From assembly GCA_007128275.1 (NCBI GenBank), contig SKXR01000279.1, positions 1-25,752 of the forward strand: 25,752 nucleotides of DNA, given 5' to 3'. Position 1 is the first letter of the stretch. Each line of letters opens with the position of its first letter. The position numbers were made by a program, and so were the translations under genes. Below, piece by piece: positions 1 to 5,610 of this stretch. This stretch comes from Kiritimatiellia bacterium. Its GTDB lineage: Bacteria; Verrucomicrobiota; Kiritimatiellia; SLAD01. The notes under the pieces were generated by a model. The model was not told the DNA's origin. It saw nothing but the letters and a program-made list of their open reading frames with translations, and made no database searches.

Positions 1-139
1 CCTGCTGTCCATCTCCCGCCACCTGGAGCGGGTGGCCGACCACGCGACCAACATCGCCGAAGACGTGATCTACATGATCAGAGGCGAAATTGTCCGGCAT
101 CGATTCGAGCACTACGCGGACAGCGACGAGGAGGAGTAG
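1..139 (+). CDS. phoU: PhoU, phosphate uptake regulator (C-terminal end only)
   Basis: The frame from base 2 reads 45 residues to a TAG at 137-139; the gene begins before the window. The segment ISRHLERVADHATNIAEDV is the conserved closing helix of the second PhoU three-helix bundle, with the E-R-x-x-D-H-x-x-N-I-A-E signature that helps bind the metal cluster. PhoU is a cytoplasmic protein that restrains the PstSCAB phosphate transporter and PhoR signalling when phosphate is plentiful. A pst operon is expected just upstream but cannot be seen. The acidic tail (DSDEEE) is normal for the family. The identification is secure despite the short fragment. Confidence 0.93.
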   Translation, partial: LLSISRHLERVADHATNIAEDVIYMIRGEIVRHRFEHYADSDEEE

Positions 140-140
140 A

Positions 141-170
141 GGCAGGAAGGGACAGAGAAATAGCGGCATT
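141..170 (+). repeat. Dispersed repeat copy 1 (GGGACAGAGAAA motif)
   Basis: Bases 141-170 match 1298-1327 at 26 of 30 positions; the shared core is GGGACAGAGAAA. The two copies lie in the same orientation on either side of the AraC-family gene. A 12-base version occurs in reverse complement at 24617-24628. An opposing TCTGTCCC at 239-246 pairs with GGGACAGA at 149-156. This resembles REP/BIME-type palindromic remnants, but no Y1 transposase is present in the window. Confidence 0.6.
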
Positions 171-200
171 GCAGGTTTCCGCCCTCATCCCTCCCTTCAT

Positions 201-210
201 CCCCCCCCCC
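201..210 (+). repeat. Homopolymer tract of ten C
   Basis: Ten consecutive C residues lie between phoU and the 3' end of the AraC-family gene. A second C10 tract is at 10592-10601. Such tracts can slip in replication and are also prone to sequencing-length error. No coding frame crosses it. Confidence 0.8.
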
Positions 211-257
211 TTGGCAATCAACGGGTTACGTAATGGTGTCTGTCCCCGCATGCCCCC

Positions 258-1176
258 CTACACGGGCCGTACCGGGCGCCCTTCGATGTAGCCCCTGTAC
301 CCTTCCGGGCAAAGCTGGAAGCGCGGCCCGTCTTCATCGGCCCAGGTGAAACCATAGGTTTCCGGCTTGCACGACTTCATCACATCCCAAAGCGATGTGA
401 TGGCCGACTCGAATGCCTTGTCGTCGAACGGAGGCCCTTGGAAGACCATCATCTTGCAGGCAGGCAGGTTGATCACCTCGAAGCCGGCAGGCACTTCCCC
501 GTTGTAATCGGCGGCAACCTCGACGCCCTGCACATACTCGGATGCTCCGGCCGGACGCAGTCCGGCGGGCAGCCACATGCCCATCGGTTCGTGCAGGGTG
601 TTTTTGATCGCGCCGAGTTTCTCCCAGACTTCACACCCAACCTCCTCGCAATACTCAAAGTAGTGCTTGGCGTTCCGCCCTCTCTTAATGATCGCCTTGC
701 GGACCGGACGATCAAGAACCTGAATGAATACCACTTCCGTTTTGTTGCTTTCTGACATGGCTGTCTCTCCATTTTGCCTCCGCGTGTACCACTCCCGAAG
801 CTGCGGAGGCATGAACAGCCCGACAGGAGTATGTGTTTGCCGGAAGTGGCGAGGCGTCATGCCAAACTGCCGGGCAAAAGCGCGGGTGAACCCTTCGTGC
901 GAATCAAAGACGAAGTCAAACGCCACATCGATGATTTTGCATGAAGATTCCCGTAACGCCTGAGCCGCGGAAGAAAGACGACGCAGCCTGATATACTCAA
1001 AGGGCGACTTGCCGACGACCTCCCTGAAAATGCGCGCCGCATGCCATTGGGAATAGCAAGCAGCCCGCGCCAGGTCGGCCATCGTTATTCTTTCGCCGAG
1101 ATGCGCTTCAATATAGGACTGCATCTTCTCGGCGACCTTTATCTTGTCCCAGTGAGTCAACATCATTGGCCTTCTT
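258..1176 (-). CDS. AraC-family transcriptional regulator with GyrI-like effector domain
   Basis: This is a DNA-binding regulator with a C-terminal small-molecule-binding domain. The N-terminal ~100 residues carry the double helix-turn-helix of AraC/XylS proteins (YIEAHLGERITMADLARAA, then the second HTH ending in GMTPRHFRQ). After a linker, about residues 140-300 form a GyrI-like (SOUL/BmrR-type) ligand-binding fold, the arrangement of Rob-like and drug-sensing regulators. The start is uncertain. Adjacent ATG codons at 1174-1176 and 1171-1173 follow an AGAAGG, with the second better spaced. A TTG at 1203-1205 sits 5 nt after a GGAGG and would add 10 residues. The target genes are not evident; neighbours are phoU and toxin-antitoxin genes. 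It is bracketed by two copies of a dispersed repeat, so it may be a mobile insertion. Confidence 0.88.
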
Positions 1177-1297
1177 TCCACTTCTTGGTGCGCAGAATAG
1201 AACAACCCGGCCTCCGATGTCTTGACCGCGCGTGCGAATCTTTCACACGTCCTTCTTCACGCGAACAATGCAGAAAGGCCCCCGCTTAAATGGCTTT

Positions 1298-1327
1298 GGC
1301 AGGAGGGGACAGAGAAACGGCGGCATC
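1298..1327 (+). repeat. Dispersed repeat copy 2 (GGGACAGAGAAA motif)
   Basis: Second copy of the 30-base repeat at 141-170, with four mismatches. It ends at the stop codon of the RelE-like toxin gene (1328). Confidence 0.6.
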
Positions 1328-1579
1328 TCATCTGTAGACGTCTCGGCGGTTCCCCATTCTGAGAACTGTGACGTCATTGTCGATTACAGAGTAGATAATG
1401 CGGAAATCACCGACACGCAGCTTGCGAAGTCCTTCGAATTCGCCCTTGAGTGAGGGGTGTTGTTCGGGTTGGGATTTAAGGTCCTTCTCGATCTTGTCGA
1501 GGATGCGCTTTGCATCACGCTTGTCCAGGCGCGAAAGGTCTTTTGCCACACTGCGTTTATAGAGGATGTTATAAGCCAA
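1328..1579 (-). CDS. RelE/ParE-superfamily toxin
   Basis: An 83-residue protein of the usual length for a RelE-type mRNA interferase or ParE-type toxin. It has the N-terminal KRSVAKDLSRLDKRDAKRI helix pair and the C-terminal strands with RVGDFRIIY (R55, R60) and GNRRDVYR (R78/R79, Y82). These basic and tyrosine positions match those RelE enzymes use to cut mRNA in the ribosomal A site. ParE proteins, which poison gyrase, share the fold; the arginine and tyrosine set favours RelE but does not prove it. Its ATG overlaps the end of the antitoxin gene by 11 bases, so the two are probably translationally coupled. It is the last gene of the module. Confidence 0.9.
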   Translation of the reverse strand: MAYNILYKRSVAKDLSRLDKRDAKRILDKIEKDLKSQPEQHPSLKGEFEGLRKLRVGDFRIIYSVIDNDVTVLRMGNRRDVYR

Positions 1580-1787
1580 GGGATTTCCTCAGCTCCTTGC
1601 CTGATATCACTGGGTCCTTGTGGTCGCGAAGTCGATCCAATGCGATCTGGACGTCCGCAAAATCTTCCATGTAGCTTTCGAGGGCCTTTTGGACATGGAA
1701 GGAGCGCGGGCGCTCAGTTTCCTTGGCTATTTGATTGAGCTCTTTGGCCAATCGTTCTGGTAATCTGACGGATACTGCTGTGCTCAT
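1569..1787 (-). CDS. Ribbon-helix-helix antitoxin of the RelE-like module
   Basis: A 72-residue protein. The N-terminal AVSVRLPERLAKELNQIA is a ribbon-helix-helix DNA-binding motif (MetJ/Arc/CopG type). The acidic C-terminal half (about residues 40-72) is where such antitoxins wrap their toxin. The start ATG at 1785-1787 is preceded by GAGGTG at a normal distance, the only clear Shine-Dalgarno among the three antitoxin modules here. A palindrome 14 bases upstream (1801-1825) is the likely autoregulatory operator. The antitoxin-first order, with the toxin overlapping, is standard for relBE-type operons. Confidence 0.88.
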   Translation of the reverse strand: MSTAVSVRLPERLAKELNQIAKETERPRSFHVQKALESYMEDFADVQIALDRLRDHKDPVISGKELRKSLGL

Positions 1788-1800
1788 GATTCACCTCATT

Positions 1801-1825
1801 GTCATACACTGTAAACAGTGATGAC
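1801..1825 (-). promoter_or_regulatory. Palindromic operator of the RelE-like module
   Basis: The arms GTCATACACTGT and ACAGTGATGAC are inverted repeats of 11 bases with a single extra A in one arm and two central A residues. It lies just upstream of the antitoxin ATG and overlaps a weak candidate promoter on the minus strand (TTGCAT and TACAGT, 16-base spacing). A ribbon-helix-helix antitoxin would be expected to bind here and repress its own operon; that is inference. Confidence 0.75.
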
Positions 1826-1859
1826 GGCAATGCAAGGAGGAATTTCCCTTTTTTGATCG

Positions 1860-1979
1860 ACCGTCAAAACTGAGCGGACCCGTGACACGCGCCCAGTGGT
1901 ATGGACTCTACCAAATCGCCCGTCCGCCCTGAAGTAAGCGCTTCGCTTCCCTTCAGGGCCCGCGTATCACGCGTCACCT
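1860..1979 (-). repeat. Cassette-type palindromic repeat, copy A (after the PIN module)
   Basis: Bases 1860-1900 match 3420-3460 (copy C) at 39 of 41 positions. The repeat begins downstream (3' side) of the PIN toxin gene. GTGACACGCG at 1882-1891 has its inverted partner around CGCGTATCAC at 1961-1970. Compared with copies B and C the right half is altered and contains an extra hairpin (1927-1958). See the findings for the gene-plus-repeat arrangement. Confidence 0.75.
1927..1958. repeat. Hairpin inside repeat copy A
   Basis: CCCTGAAG (1927-1934) and CTTCAGGG (1951-1958) are perfect 8-base arms. An inner AAGCG/CGCTT stem extends them and leaves a CTT loop. No counterpart exists in copies B and C, so it looks like a small insertion into the repeat. 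It could also stop transcription leaving the PIN module, but there is no U tract. Confidence 0.65.
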
Positions 1980-1998
1980 TCATTCTCTTCGCGCATAT

Positions 1999-2403
1999 TC
2001 ATTCTGTGCGCGTGAAGAGTTCCCAGTATTGTCGTGGCGTTACAATCGGAATGCCCTCATAAGCCTTCAATGAAAGCAGATCGTCATCGCCGGAAATGAT
2101 GTAGTCGGCGTCACCCGCTACTGCGGCGCCCAATATGTTCAAGTCATCAGGGTCTCGGCACGCTTTTGGGGGGACTTGTGCTGCTGTGACCATCTGGGAG
2201 TTATTCTTTAGGTAGGCCGTGATTGCCGCCACGCTGACTGTTGGAAGCCTAATCTTCTTTGTCAGTTTCTCCGCAAGATCGTTGAGCATGTCTTGAGTCA
2301 GGATTATGTGATTGTTGATGATGCAAAGTTCGACAGTTGCTTCGCATAATCCGCGAGCCGCATAAGCGGCAATCAACACGTTGGCGTCGATGACGACCCT
2401 CAT
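1999..2403 (-). CDS. PIN-domain toxin (VapC-like, COG1569 type)
   Basis: A 134-residue single-domain PIN nuclease. The acidic Mg2+-binding residues are visible: D6 in VIDANVLI, E45, D84/D86/D87 in CRDPDDLNI and the GDDDLL cluster near 105-110. Such proteins act as the RNase half of VapBC-like toxin-antitoxin pairs, usually cutting tRNA or rRNA; the target here is unknown. The start ATG shares the sequence ATGA with the antitoxin stop (4-base overlap), a sign of coupled translation. An inverted repeat at 1985-2019 covers the stop codon and may act as a weak terminator. Confidence 0.9.
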   Translation of the reverse strand: MRVVIDANVLIAAYAARGLCEATVELCIINNHIILTQDMLNDLAEKLTKKIRLPTVSVAAITAYLKNNSQMVTAAQVPPKACRDPDDLNILGAAVAGDADYIISGDDDLLSLKAYEGIPIVTPRQYWELFTRTE

Positions 2404-2615
2404 TTCAGGGCCCGATAAACGTCGTCATCGGTCAATATGCCTTGGGCTTCGGCGTAGGGCAGCACCGTTTTGCGCAATGCGCGAAAGCGCTCCAGGGCAA
2501 CATGCCGGCGTATGGATTCTCGGACAATATCGCTGACGGGCTTGTTCTCTGTTTTGCTCAGAGACTTCAGCTCCCGCCGCATCTTGTCCGGTATTCTGAT
2601 GGTTAATGTTGTCAT
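2400..2615 (-). CDS. Ribbon-helix-helix antitoxin of the PIN module
   Basis: A 71-residue protein. TLTIRIPDKMRRELKSLS at the N terminus is a ribbon-helix-helix motif, followed by NKPVSDIVRESIRRH (second helix). The C-terminal LTDDDVYRALK is the toxin-binding type of tail. The ATG has no Shine-Dalgarno. It sits inside the operator palindrome, about 7-8 bases from a candidate -10 box, so the transcript is predicted to be leaderless. Antitoxin and toxin form one operon with a 4-base overlap. Confidence 0.88.
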   Translation of the reverse strand: MTTLTIRIPDKMRRELKSLSKTENKPVSDIVRESIRRHVALERFRALRKTVLPYAEAQGILTDDDVYRALK

Positions 2616-2650
2616 GTGTTACATCGTAGCACATGGCTTTGTTTTGTCAA
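2613..2650 (-). promoter_or_regulatory. Promoter and operator of the PIN module
   Basis: On the minus strand TTGACA (2645-2650) and TACGAT (2623-2628) are separated by 16 bases, a good sigma-70-type promoter. CATGTGTTAC (2613-2622) and GTAGCACATG (2626-2635) form 10-base inverted arms with one mismatch around a 3-base centre. The palindrome covers both the -10 box and the antitoxin ATG. Antitoxin bound here would block polymerase directly. The expected transcription start lies at or within two bases of the ATG. Confidence 0.75.
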
Positions 2651-2667
2651 ACATGATAAGCGCCACG

Positions 2668-2696
2668 GTTCCCGGCGAGCGCAGCGAGCCGGGAAC
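2668..2696. repeat. GC-rich hairpin next to repeat copy B
   Basis: GTTCCCGGC (2668-2676) and GCCGGGAAC (2688-2696) are perfect 9-base arms with an 11-base loop. It lies between the PIN-module promoter and repeat copy B, and its last bases overlap the start of copy B. It could be a bidirectional transcription stop or a REP-type element. No U tract is seen. Confidence 0.65.
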
Positions 2697-2805
2697 GTTA
2701 ACAATGAGCCGACCGGTGACACGCGGCTCATTGGTCAGTCTTCATTCGAAATCGCCCGCCCGCGGGTCACGGGCACTCTGGATTGGCTGGTTCGGTCATT
2801 TATGA
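2694..2805 (-). repeat. Cassette-type palindromic repeat, copy B (after the BrnT module)
   Basis: Starts AACGTTAA like copy C and keeps TGAGC, GACC and GTGACACGCG at the same spacing. Its right half (GCCCGCCCGCG, GTCAC, GCACTCT, CTGGTTCGG) also matches copy C. GTGACACGCGG pairs with CCGCGGGTCAC at 10 of 11 positions. Its first hairpin, AATGAGCC/GGCTCATT, replaces ACTGAGCG/CGCCCAGT of copies A and C, with both arms changed together. The far end touches the stop codon of the antitoxin gene. Confidence 0.75.
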
Positions 2806-3089
2806 GTGGCTTTTGATCTCCGGCGTTCCGAATGTATGCCCCAAGAAAGATACAGCTTGGCTAAGCTTTGATACGGCACATCTCTTTTGTTTGCCAACAC
2901 TTTGAGTTCGTCGAGCATATCCTCCGGCAGACGAATAGATATGGACTTCAGCGAGGGCTTCAGGTTGGGAAAAGTAGCCCTCTTGAGTTCCGCGGTGTCA
3001 AAGTAGTCCAAAGGGGAATGCGACGCCCAGAACTCTCGCTCTGCGTCTTCGTTCTTGAATTGTGGCCGTTTCTTACTCTTGGTCTTCAT
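2796..3089 (-). CDS. BrnA/CopG-type antitoxin
   Basis: A 97-residue protein. The N-terminal half is charged and contains FWASHSPLDYFD, typical of BrnA/COG5304-type antitoxins. The C-terminal half holds the ribbon-helix-helix motif (SISIRLPEDMLDELKVLANK) followed by VPYQSLAKLYLSWGI. The gene overlaps the BrnT-like toxin gene upstream by 17 bases. The toxin-first order is the hallmark of brnTA operons and differs from the two neighbouring modules. Its stop codon abuts the conserved CCGAACCAG end of repeat copy B. Confidence 0.86.
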   Translation of the reverse strand: MKTKSKKRPQFKNEDAEREFWASHSPLDYFDTAELKRATFPNLKPSLKSISIRLPEDMLDELKVLANKRDVPYQSLAKLYLSWGIHSERRRSKATHK

Positions 3090-3369
3090 AATACTTTCGC
3101 TCCTTCCGGTTCATGTCGCGGGCCGAAATAATTCGAATCTTCTCGCCTCTTACAGTGAAGATCAGCACCAGTGTCCGACCGTTGTCTGTCTTCCCGAAGG
3201 CGGCATATCGATCCTCCGCTATGGAGTGGACGGGGTCGTCGAGTACAATCAATGGCTCATTGAAGAAGATCTGCTCACATTCACCATTGTGAACGCTGTG
3301 CTTCAGGTTCTTGTCCCGATTGCCATCATCCCAGTCGAAACCGGAAAATTCAGAGAACGCACGCTTCAT
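3073..3369 (-). CDS. brnT: BrnT-family toxin
   Basis: A 98-residue protein with the BrnT pattern: FDWDDGNRDKNLKHSV at the N terminus (F-x-W-D...N-x-x-K-H), a central DDPVHSIAEDRYAAFG, then RTLVLIFTVRG and IRIISARDMNRKERKYYE. BrnT proteins have a RelE-like RNase fold and stop translation by cutting RNA; BrnA binds and silences them. It is the first gene of the module, downstream of a promoter with a palindrome. The ATG at 3367-3369 has no Shine-Dalgarno and lies 7 bases after a candidate -10 box, so a leaderless message is likely. It is about full length for the family. Confidence 0.9.
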   Translation of the reverse strand: MKRAFSEFSGFDWDDGNRDKNLKHSVHNGECEQIFFNEPLIVLDDPVHSIAEDRYAAFGKTDNGRTLVLIFTVRGEKIRIISARDMNRKERKYYEDQE

Positions 3370-3375
3370 AAAAGT

Positions 3376-3404
3376 AATGTATATCGGAGCAATATACCCG
3401 TCAA
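3376..3404 (-). promoter_or_regulatory. Promoter and operator of the BrnT module
   Basis: On the minus strand TTGACG (3399-3404) and TACATT (3376-3381) are 17 bases apart; TATACA (3378-3383) is an alternative -10 with 15-base spacing. Between them GTATAT (3379-3384) and ATATAC (3392-3397) are perfect 6-base inverted arms around 7 bases. BrnA would be expected to bind here. The predicted start of transcription falls on or next to the BrnT ATG. Confidence 0.7.
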
Positions 3405-3419
3405 GGGCTGATTTCCGTG

Positions 3420-3535
3420 AACGTTAAAACTGAGCGGACCCGTGACACGCGCCCAGTGGTTTGTCCTTAACCAGAAAAGCCCGCCCGCGTGTCACCGGTA
3501 GGCACTCTCAAGTTTCTGGTTCGGAGAGTTTAATG
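3420..3535 (-). repeat. Cassette-type palindromic repeat, copy C (after the nucleotidyltransferase gene)
   Basis: Left 41 bases are nearly identical to copy A. GTGACACGCG pairs perfectly with CGCGTGTCAC further right (10 bases), and AACCAGAAA pairs with TTTCTGGTT (9 bases). The outer end lies inside the nucleotidyltransferase gene, whose last codons (SEPET and stop) are read from repeat sequence. Confidence 0.75.
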
Positions 3536-3972
3536 CTCTCCAGGGCTTCGGCGTCAGCAATATCTTTGGTTCTTCCGGACGCTCGCTTATTTGTGATGAG
3601 GTCGTCCAAGGAGGGAATGCGTACCGTGATACCCCCTATGTCTATCGCCTGTGAATTACGCGCCGCAGTGTCAAATGTGAGTCCGGAGGCGGAGGTGATA
3701 ATGTCAATTCTCCTTGGCGCCACGCCAATCTGGAAGATCGTCCCGTCGGCCGTGAAATCATCTTCCGTCACCTTGTCCAAGGGTGCGCCGAATTGCGCCA
3801 GCGCTTTGATTATCGCTTTCGCATTCTTCGGTGAGGGCAGTACCCATATATCGATATCAAGCGTAGCGCGTGGATAGCCGTGTGCGGCCATGGCATAGGC
3901 TCCGACCAAAAGGAAATCAACCTTTTCGTCGGATAATATCTGCAACATCTCTCTGTAATCTTCGTTCAACAT
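3508..3972 (-). CDS. MNT-type nucleotidyltransferase, single gene
   Basis: A 154-residue protein with the minimal nucleotidyltransferase signature LLVGAYAMAAHGYPRATLDIDIWV. This gives the G-x-Y-A helix, the R-x-T, and the metal-binding pair D39 and D41. Relatives (MNT/DUF6036/AbiEii-like) transfer NMP groups to proteins or tRNA and often form toxin-antitoxin or phage-defence pairs, such as AMPylating antitoxins with HEPN toxins. No partner gene adjoins it. The start at 3972 is chosen because the family begins just before this motif; a 30-residue upstream extension in frame is not family-like. The C-terminal residues and stop are encoded by repeat copy C. Confidence 0.8.
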   Translation of the reverse strand: MLNEDYREMLQILSDEKVDFLLVGAYAMAAHGYPRATLDIDIWVLPSPKNAKAIIKALAQFGAPLDKVTEDDFTADGTIFQIGVAPRRIDIITSASGLTFDTAARNSQAIDIGGITVRIPSLDDLITNKRASGRTKDIADAEALESIKLSEPET

Positions 3973-4451
3973 TGTGGCGCTTGCTGAGGGATGCAACTTC
4001 TCGGGTAAGGGGCCACACCATCGCGATGCGACTGGCAGGAGTGCCGGGAACGAGGTCCGCATTCCGTCGCTCCGCCATATGATGTTTCTCTGTAACCAGC
4101 CTATTCATATGGATATATTGCCACAGTTTCGCAACTACAGCAATTCATCTTTTCTCCCAACAAGTTATTCAATCGTTTCTGTATATCATACGGGAGCGGG
4201 GTGGGGCAATCTTTGTCGGGGCGAAAAAAATGGCCGATTGGCGCGGCTTGTGCGCTGTATATCATTACAAAATGACGTGTTGAACGGTTTCTGTTGATCT
4301 TGCGCGGAGGCCTGTCGACTTTGGATCGTGAGGGTTTTCGACTTCGCGAAGATGTCACGGCGCGGCGTGCCCGCCGAGCCGTGGATATGAAAAGAAGACG
4401 ATAGGAAGAAGGTCAGATGACTCGGTTCGCAGGGGCAAAAACGGCGCCGGC
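3973..4451. other. Region without a convincing gene
   Basis: About 480 bases between the nucleotidyltransferase and FHA genes. Short open frames exist on both strands but have biased, low-complexity translations and no recognisable motif. The string GTATATCAT occurs twice (about 4181 and 4256). The stretch around 4085-4150 is noticeably AT-richer than the surroundings. It may hold a decayed partner of the nucleotidyltransferase, but nothing shows it directly. Confidence 0.5.
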
Positions 4452-4480
4452 TTGACACGCTGCGGCTGTTTGGATACACA
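4452..4480 (+). promoter_or_regulatory. Candidate sigma-70 promoter of the FHA gene
   Basis: TTGACA at 4452-4457 and TACACA at 4475-4480 are separated by 17 bases. Transcription would start around 4487, leaving a leader of about 14 bases before the ATG at 4501. The -35 is perfect and the -10 weak. Confidence 0.5.
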
Positions 4481-4500
4481 GAGATAAGAGAGACCGCACC

Positions 4501-4794
4501 ATGGCATACCTGTTGCAGAAAAACTCGAACGGCTCATCGGCCAACCAGTGGCCATTGACGGAACAACCGCTTCGGATGGGGCGCAGCCATTCCATGGATG
4601 CCGTTGTTGCGGATCCCGCCGTGTCCCGGCACCATTTCACGATTGAACATCGACACGGCGCCCATGTATTGGTGGATCACCAGAGTACCAACGGCACGCG
4701 GGTCAATGGGGAGCGCGTGACGGAGATCCGTCTATTGCCGAATGACCGGATTGCGGCCGGTAAAACCAAATTCCTGTTTATGGGCGGTCTCTAA
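4501..4794 (+). CDS. Small single-domain FHA protein
   Basis: A 97-residue protein made of one forkhead-associated domain and almost nothing else. The phosphothreonine-binding residues are all present: G27-R28, S42-R43-H44 and N64-G65. FHA domains bind phosphothreonine peptides made by Hanks-type Ser/Thr kinases and often regulate secretion, division or metabolism. No kinase or phosphatase gene is nearby, so the partner is unknown. It has no signal peptide or membrane segment. The gene converges on the sirtuin gene and the two stop codons overlap by 4 bases (4791-4794). Confidence 0.88.
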   Translation: MAYLLQKNSNGSSANQWPLTEQPLRMGRSHSMDAVVADPAVSRHHFTIEHRHGAHVLVDHQSTNGTRVNGERVTEIRLLPNDRIAAGKTKFLFMGGL

Positions 4795-5543
4795 CGGTCT
4801 TCGCACAGCGATGCCAGTAGCCGGGGTAGTATCTGTCCGGCGGGGCCTTGAAGCATCCAGTCGGTTAAGGCGGTGGCCGGTGTCGGTTCGGGATTGATTT
4901 CCAGGATGAGGGCCTTGTTGTCCTTGGCCGCATACAGCAGATCGGCGGCGGGCGTGACCAACCCGCTGGTGCCGATGGAGAGAAAGAGGTCGCACTGTTC
5001 CGCGGCCGCAAAGGCGTCCTGCAACGCGCGCTCGGGCAACATCTCGCCGAACCAGACGACGGCGGGTCGGCGAAAGCCGCCGCAATCGCAGCGGGGTGGG
5101 TGCCGGTCAAGAAGCGGGCCGCGTTCCTCGCGCTCCATACCGCATTCCACACAACGCCACACCCAAACGGACCCGTGCAATTCGATCACATCCCGGCTGC
5201 CCGCCGCCTGGTGGAGGCGATCGATGTTTTGCGTGACGAGGGTGAACGTTTTGCCCTGTTGCCCGCACCAGTCCTGGAGTTGAACCAGAGCGCGATGGCC
5301 CGGATTCGGCCGCGCGGCGGAACAGCGCACGCGCCGTTCGTCGTACCAGCGGGTCACTTTCTCCGGATCGCGCGCGAACGCTTCCGGCGTCGCCAGTTCC
5401 GCGGGATCGTATTTCGCCCATAACCCGTCCATCGCATCGCGGAAGGTCGGGATACCGCTTTCTTTCGACACGCCGGCCCCCGTCAGCACCACCATGGCGT
5501 GGGCATTGCGAATGGCGGCCAGCATGTCCGTGGAAATGGTCAC
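4791..5543 (-). CDS. NAD-dependent protein deacylase (sirtuin, CobB-like)
   Basis: A 250-residue cytoplasmic sirtuin that removes acyl groups from lysines using NAD+. The NAD-binding GAGVSKESGIPTFRD spans 22-36, TQNIDRLH 104-111, the catalytic base is H123 in ELHG, and four zinc cysteines are C131, C134, C152 and C154. GTSGLVTPAADL (191-202) and INPEP (216-220) complete the Rossmann fold. Y67 and R70 (W-Y-D-E-R) match the Y-x-x-R pair of class III sirtuins such as SIRT5 and E. coli CobB, which prefer succinyl, malonyl or glutaryl lysine. The start has only a weak GGGGT upstream. The gene is divergent from the GH127 gene with a 140-bp palindromic element between them. Confidence 0.93.
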   Translation of the reverse strand: MTISTDMLAAIRNAHAMVVLTGAGVSKESGIPTFRDAMDGLWAKYDPAELATPEAFARDPEKVTRWYDERRVRCSAARPNPGHRALVQLQDWCGQQGKTFTLVTQNIDRLHQAAGSRDVIELHGSVWVWRCVECGMEREERGPLLDRHPPRCDCGGFRRPAVVWFGEMLPERALQDAFAAAEQCDLFLSIGTSGLVTPAADLLYAAKDNKALILEINPEPTPATALTDWMLQGPAGQILPRLLASLCEDR

Positions 5544-5610
5544 GACCCCGAATGGTACCGCAACGCCGATATCCGATCAATCATCGTGTGTCGCCGGTGT
5601 GCCGCCGGTG

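Noticed and set aside
1860..3535. Calling the repeats true integron attC sites
   Set aside because: No integrase in the window and the GTTRRRY / RYYYAAC cores do not match exactly; kept as a hypothesis only.
4101..4358. 85-codon minus-strand frame in the gap before the FHA gene
   Set aside because: Basic, low-complexity translation with no motif or ribosome-binding site.
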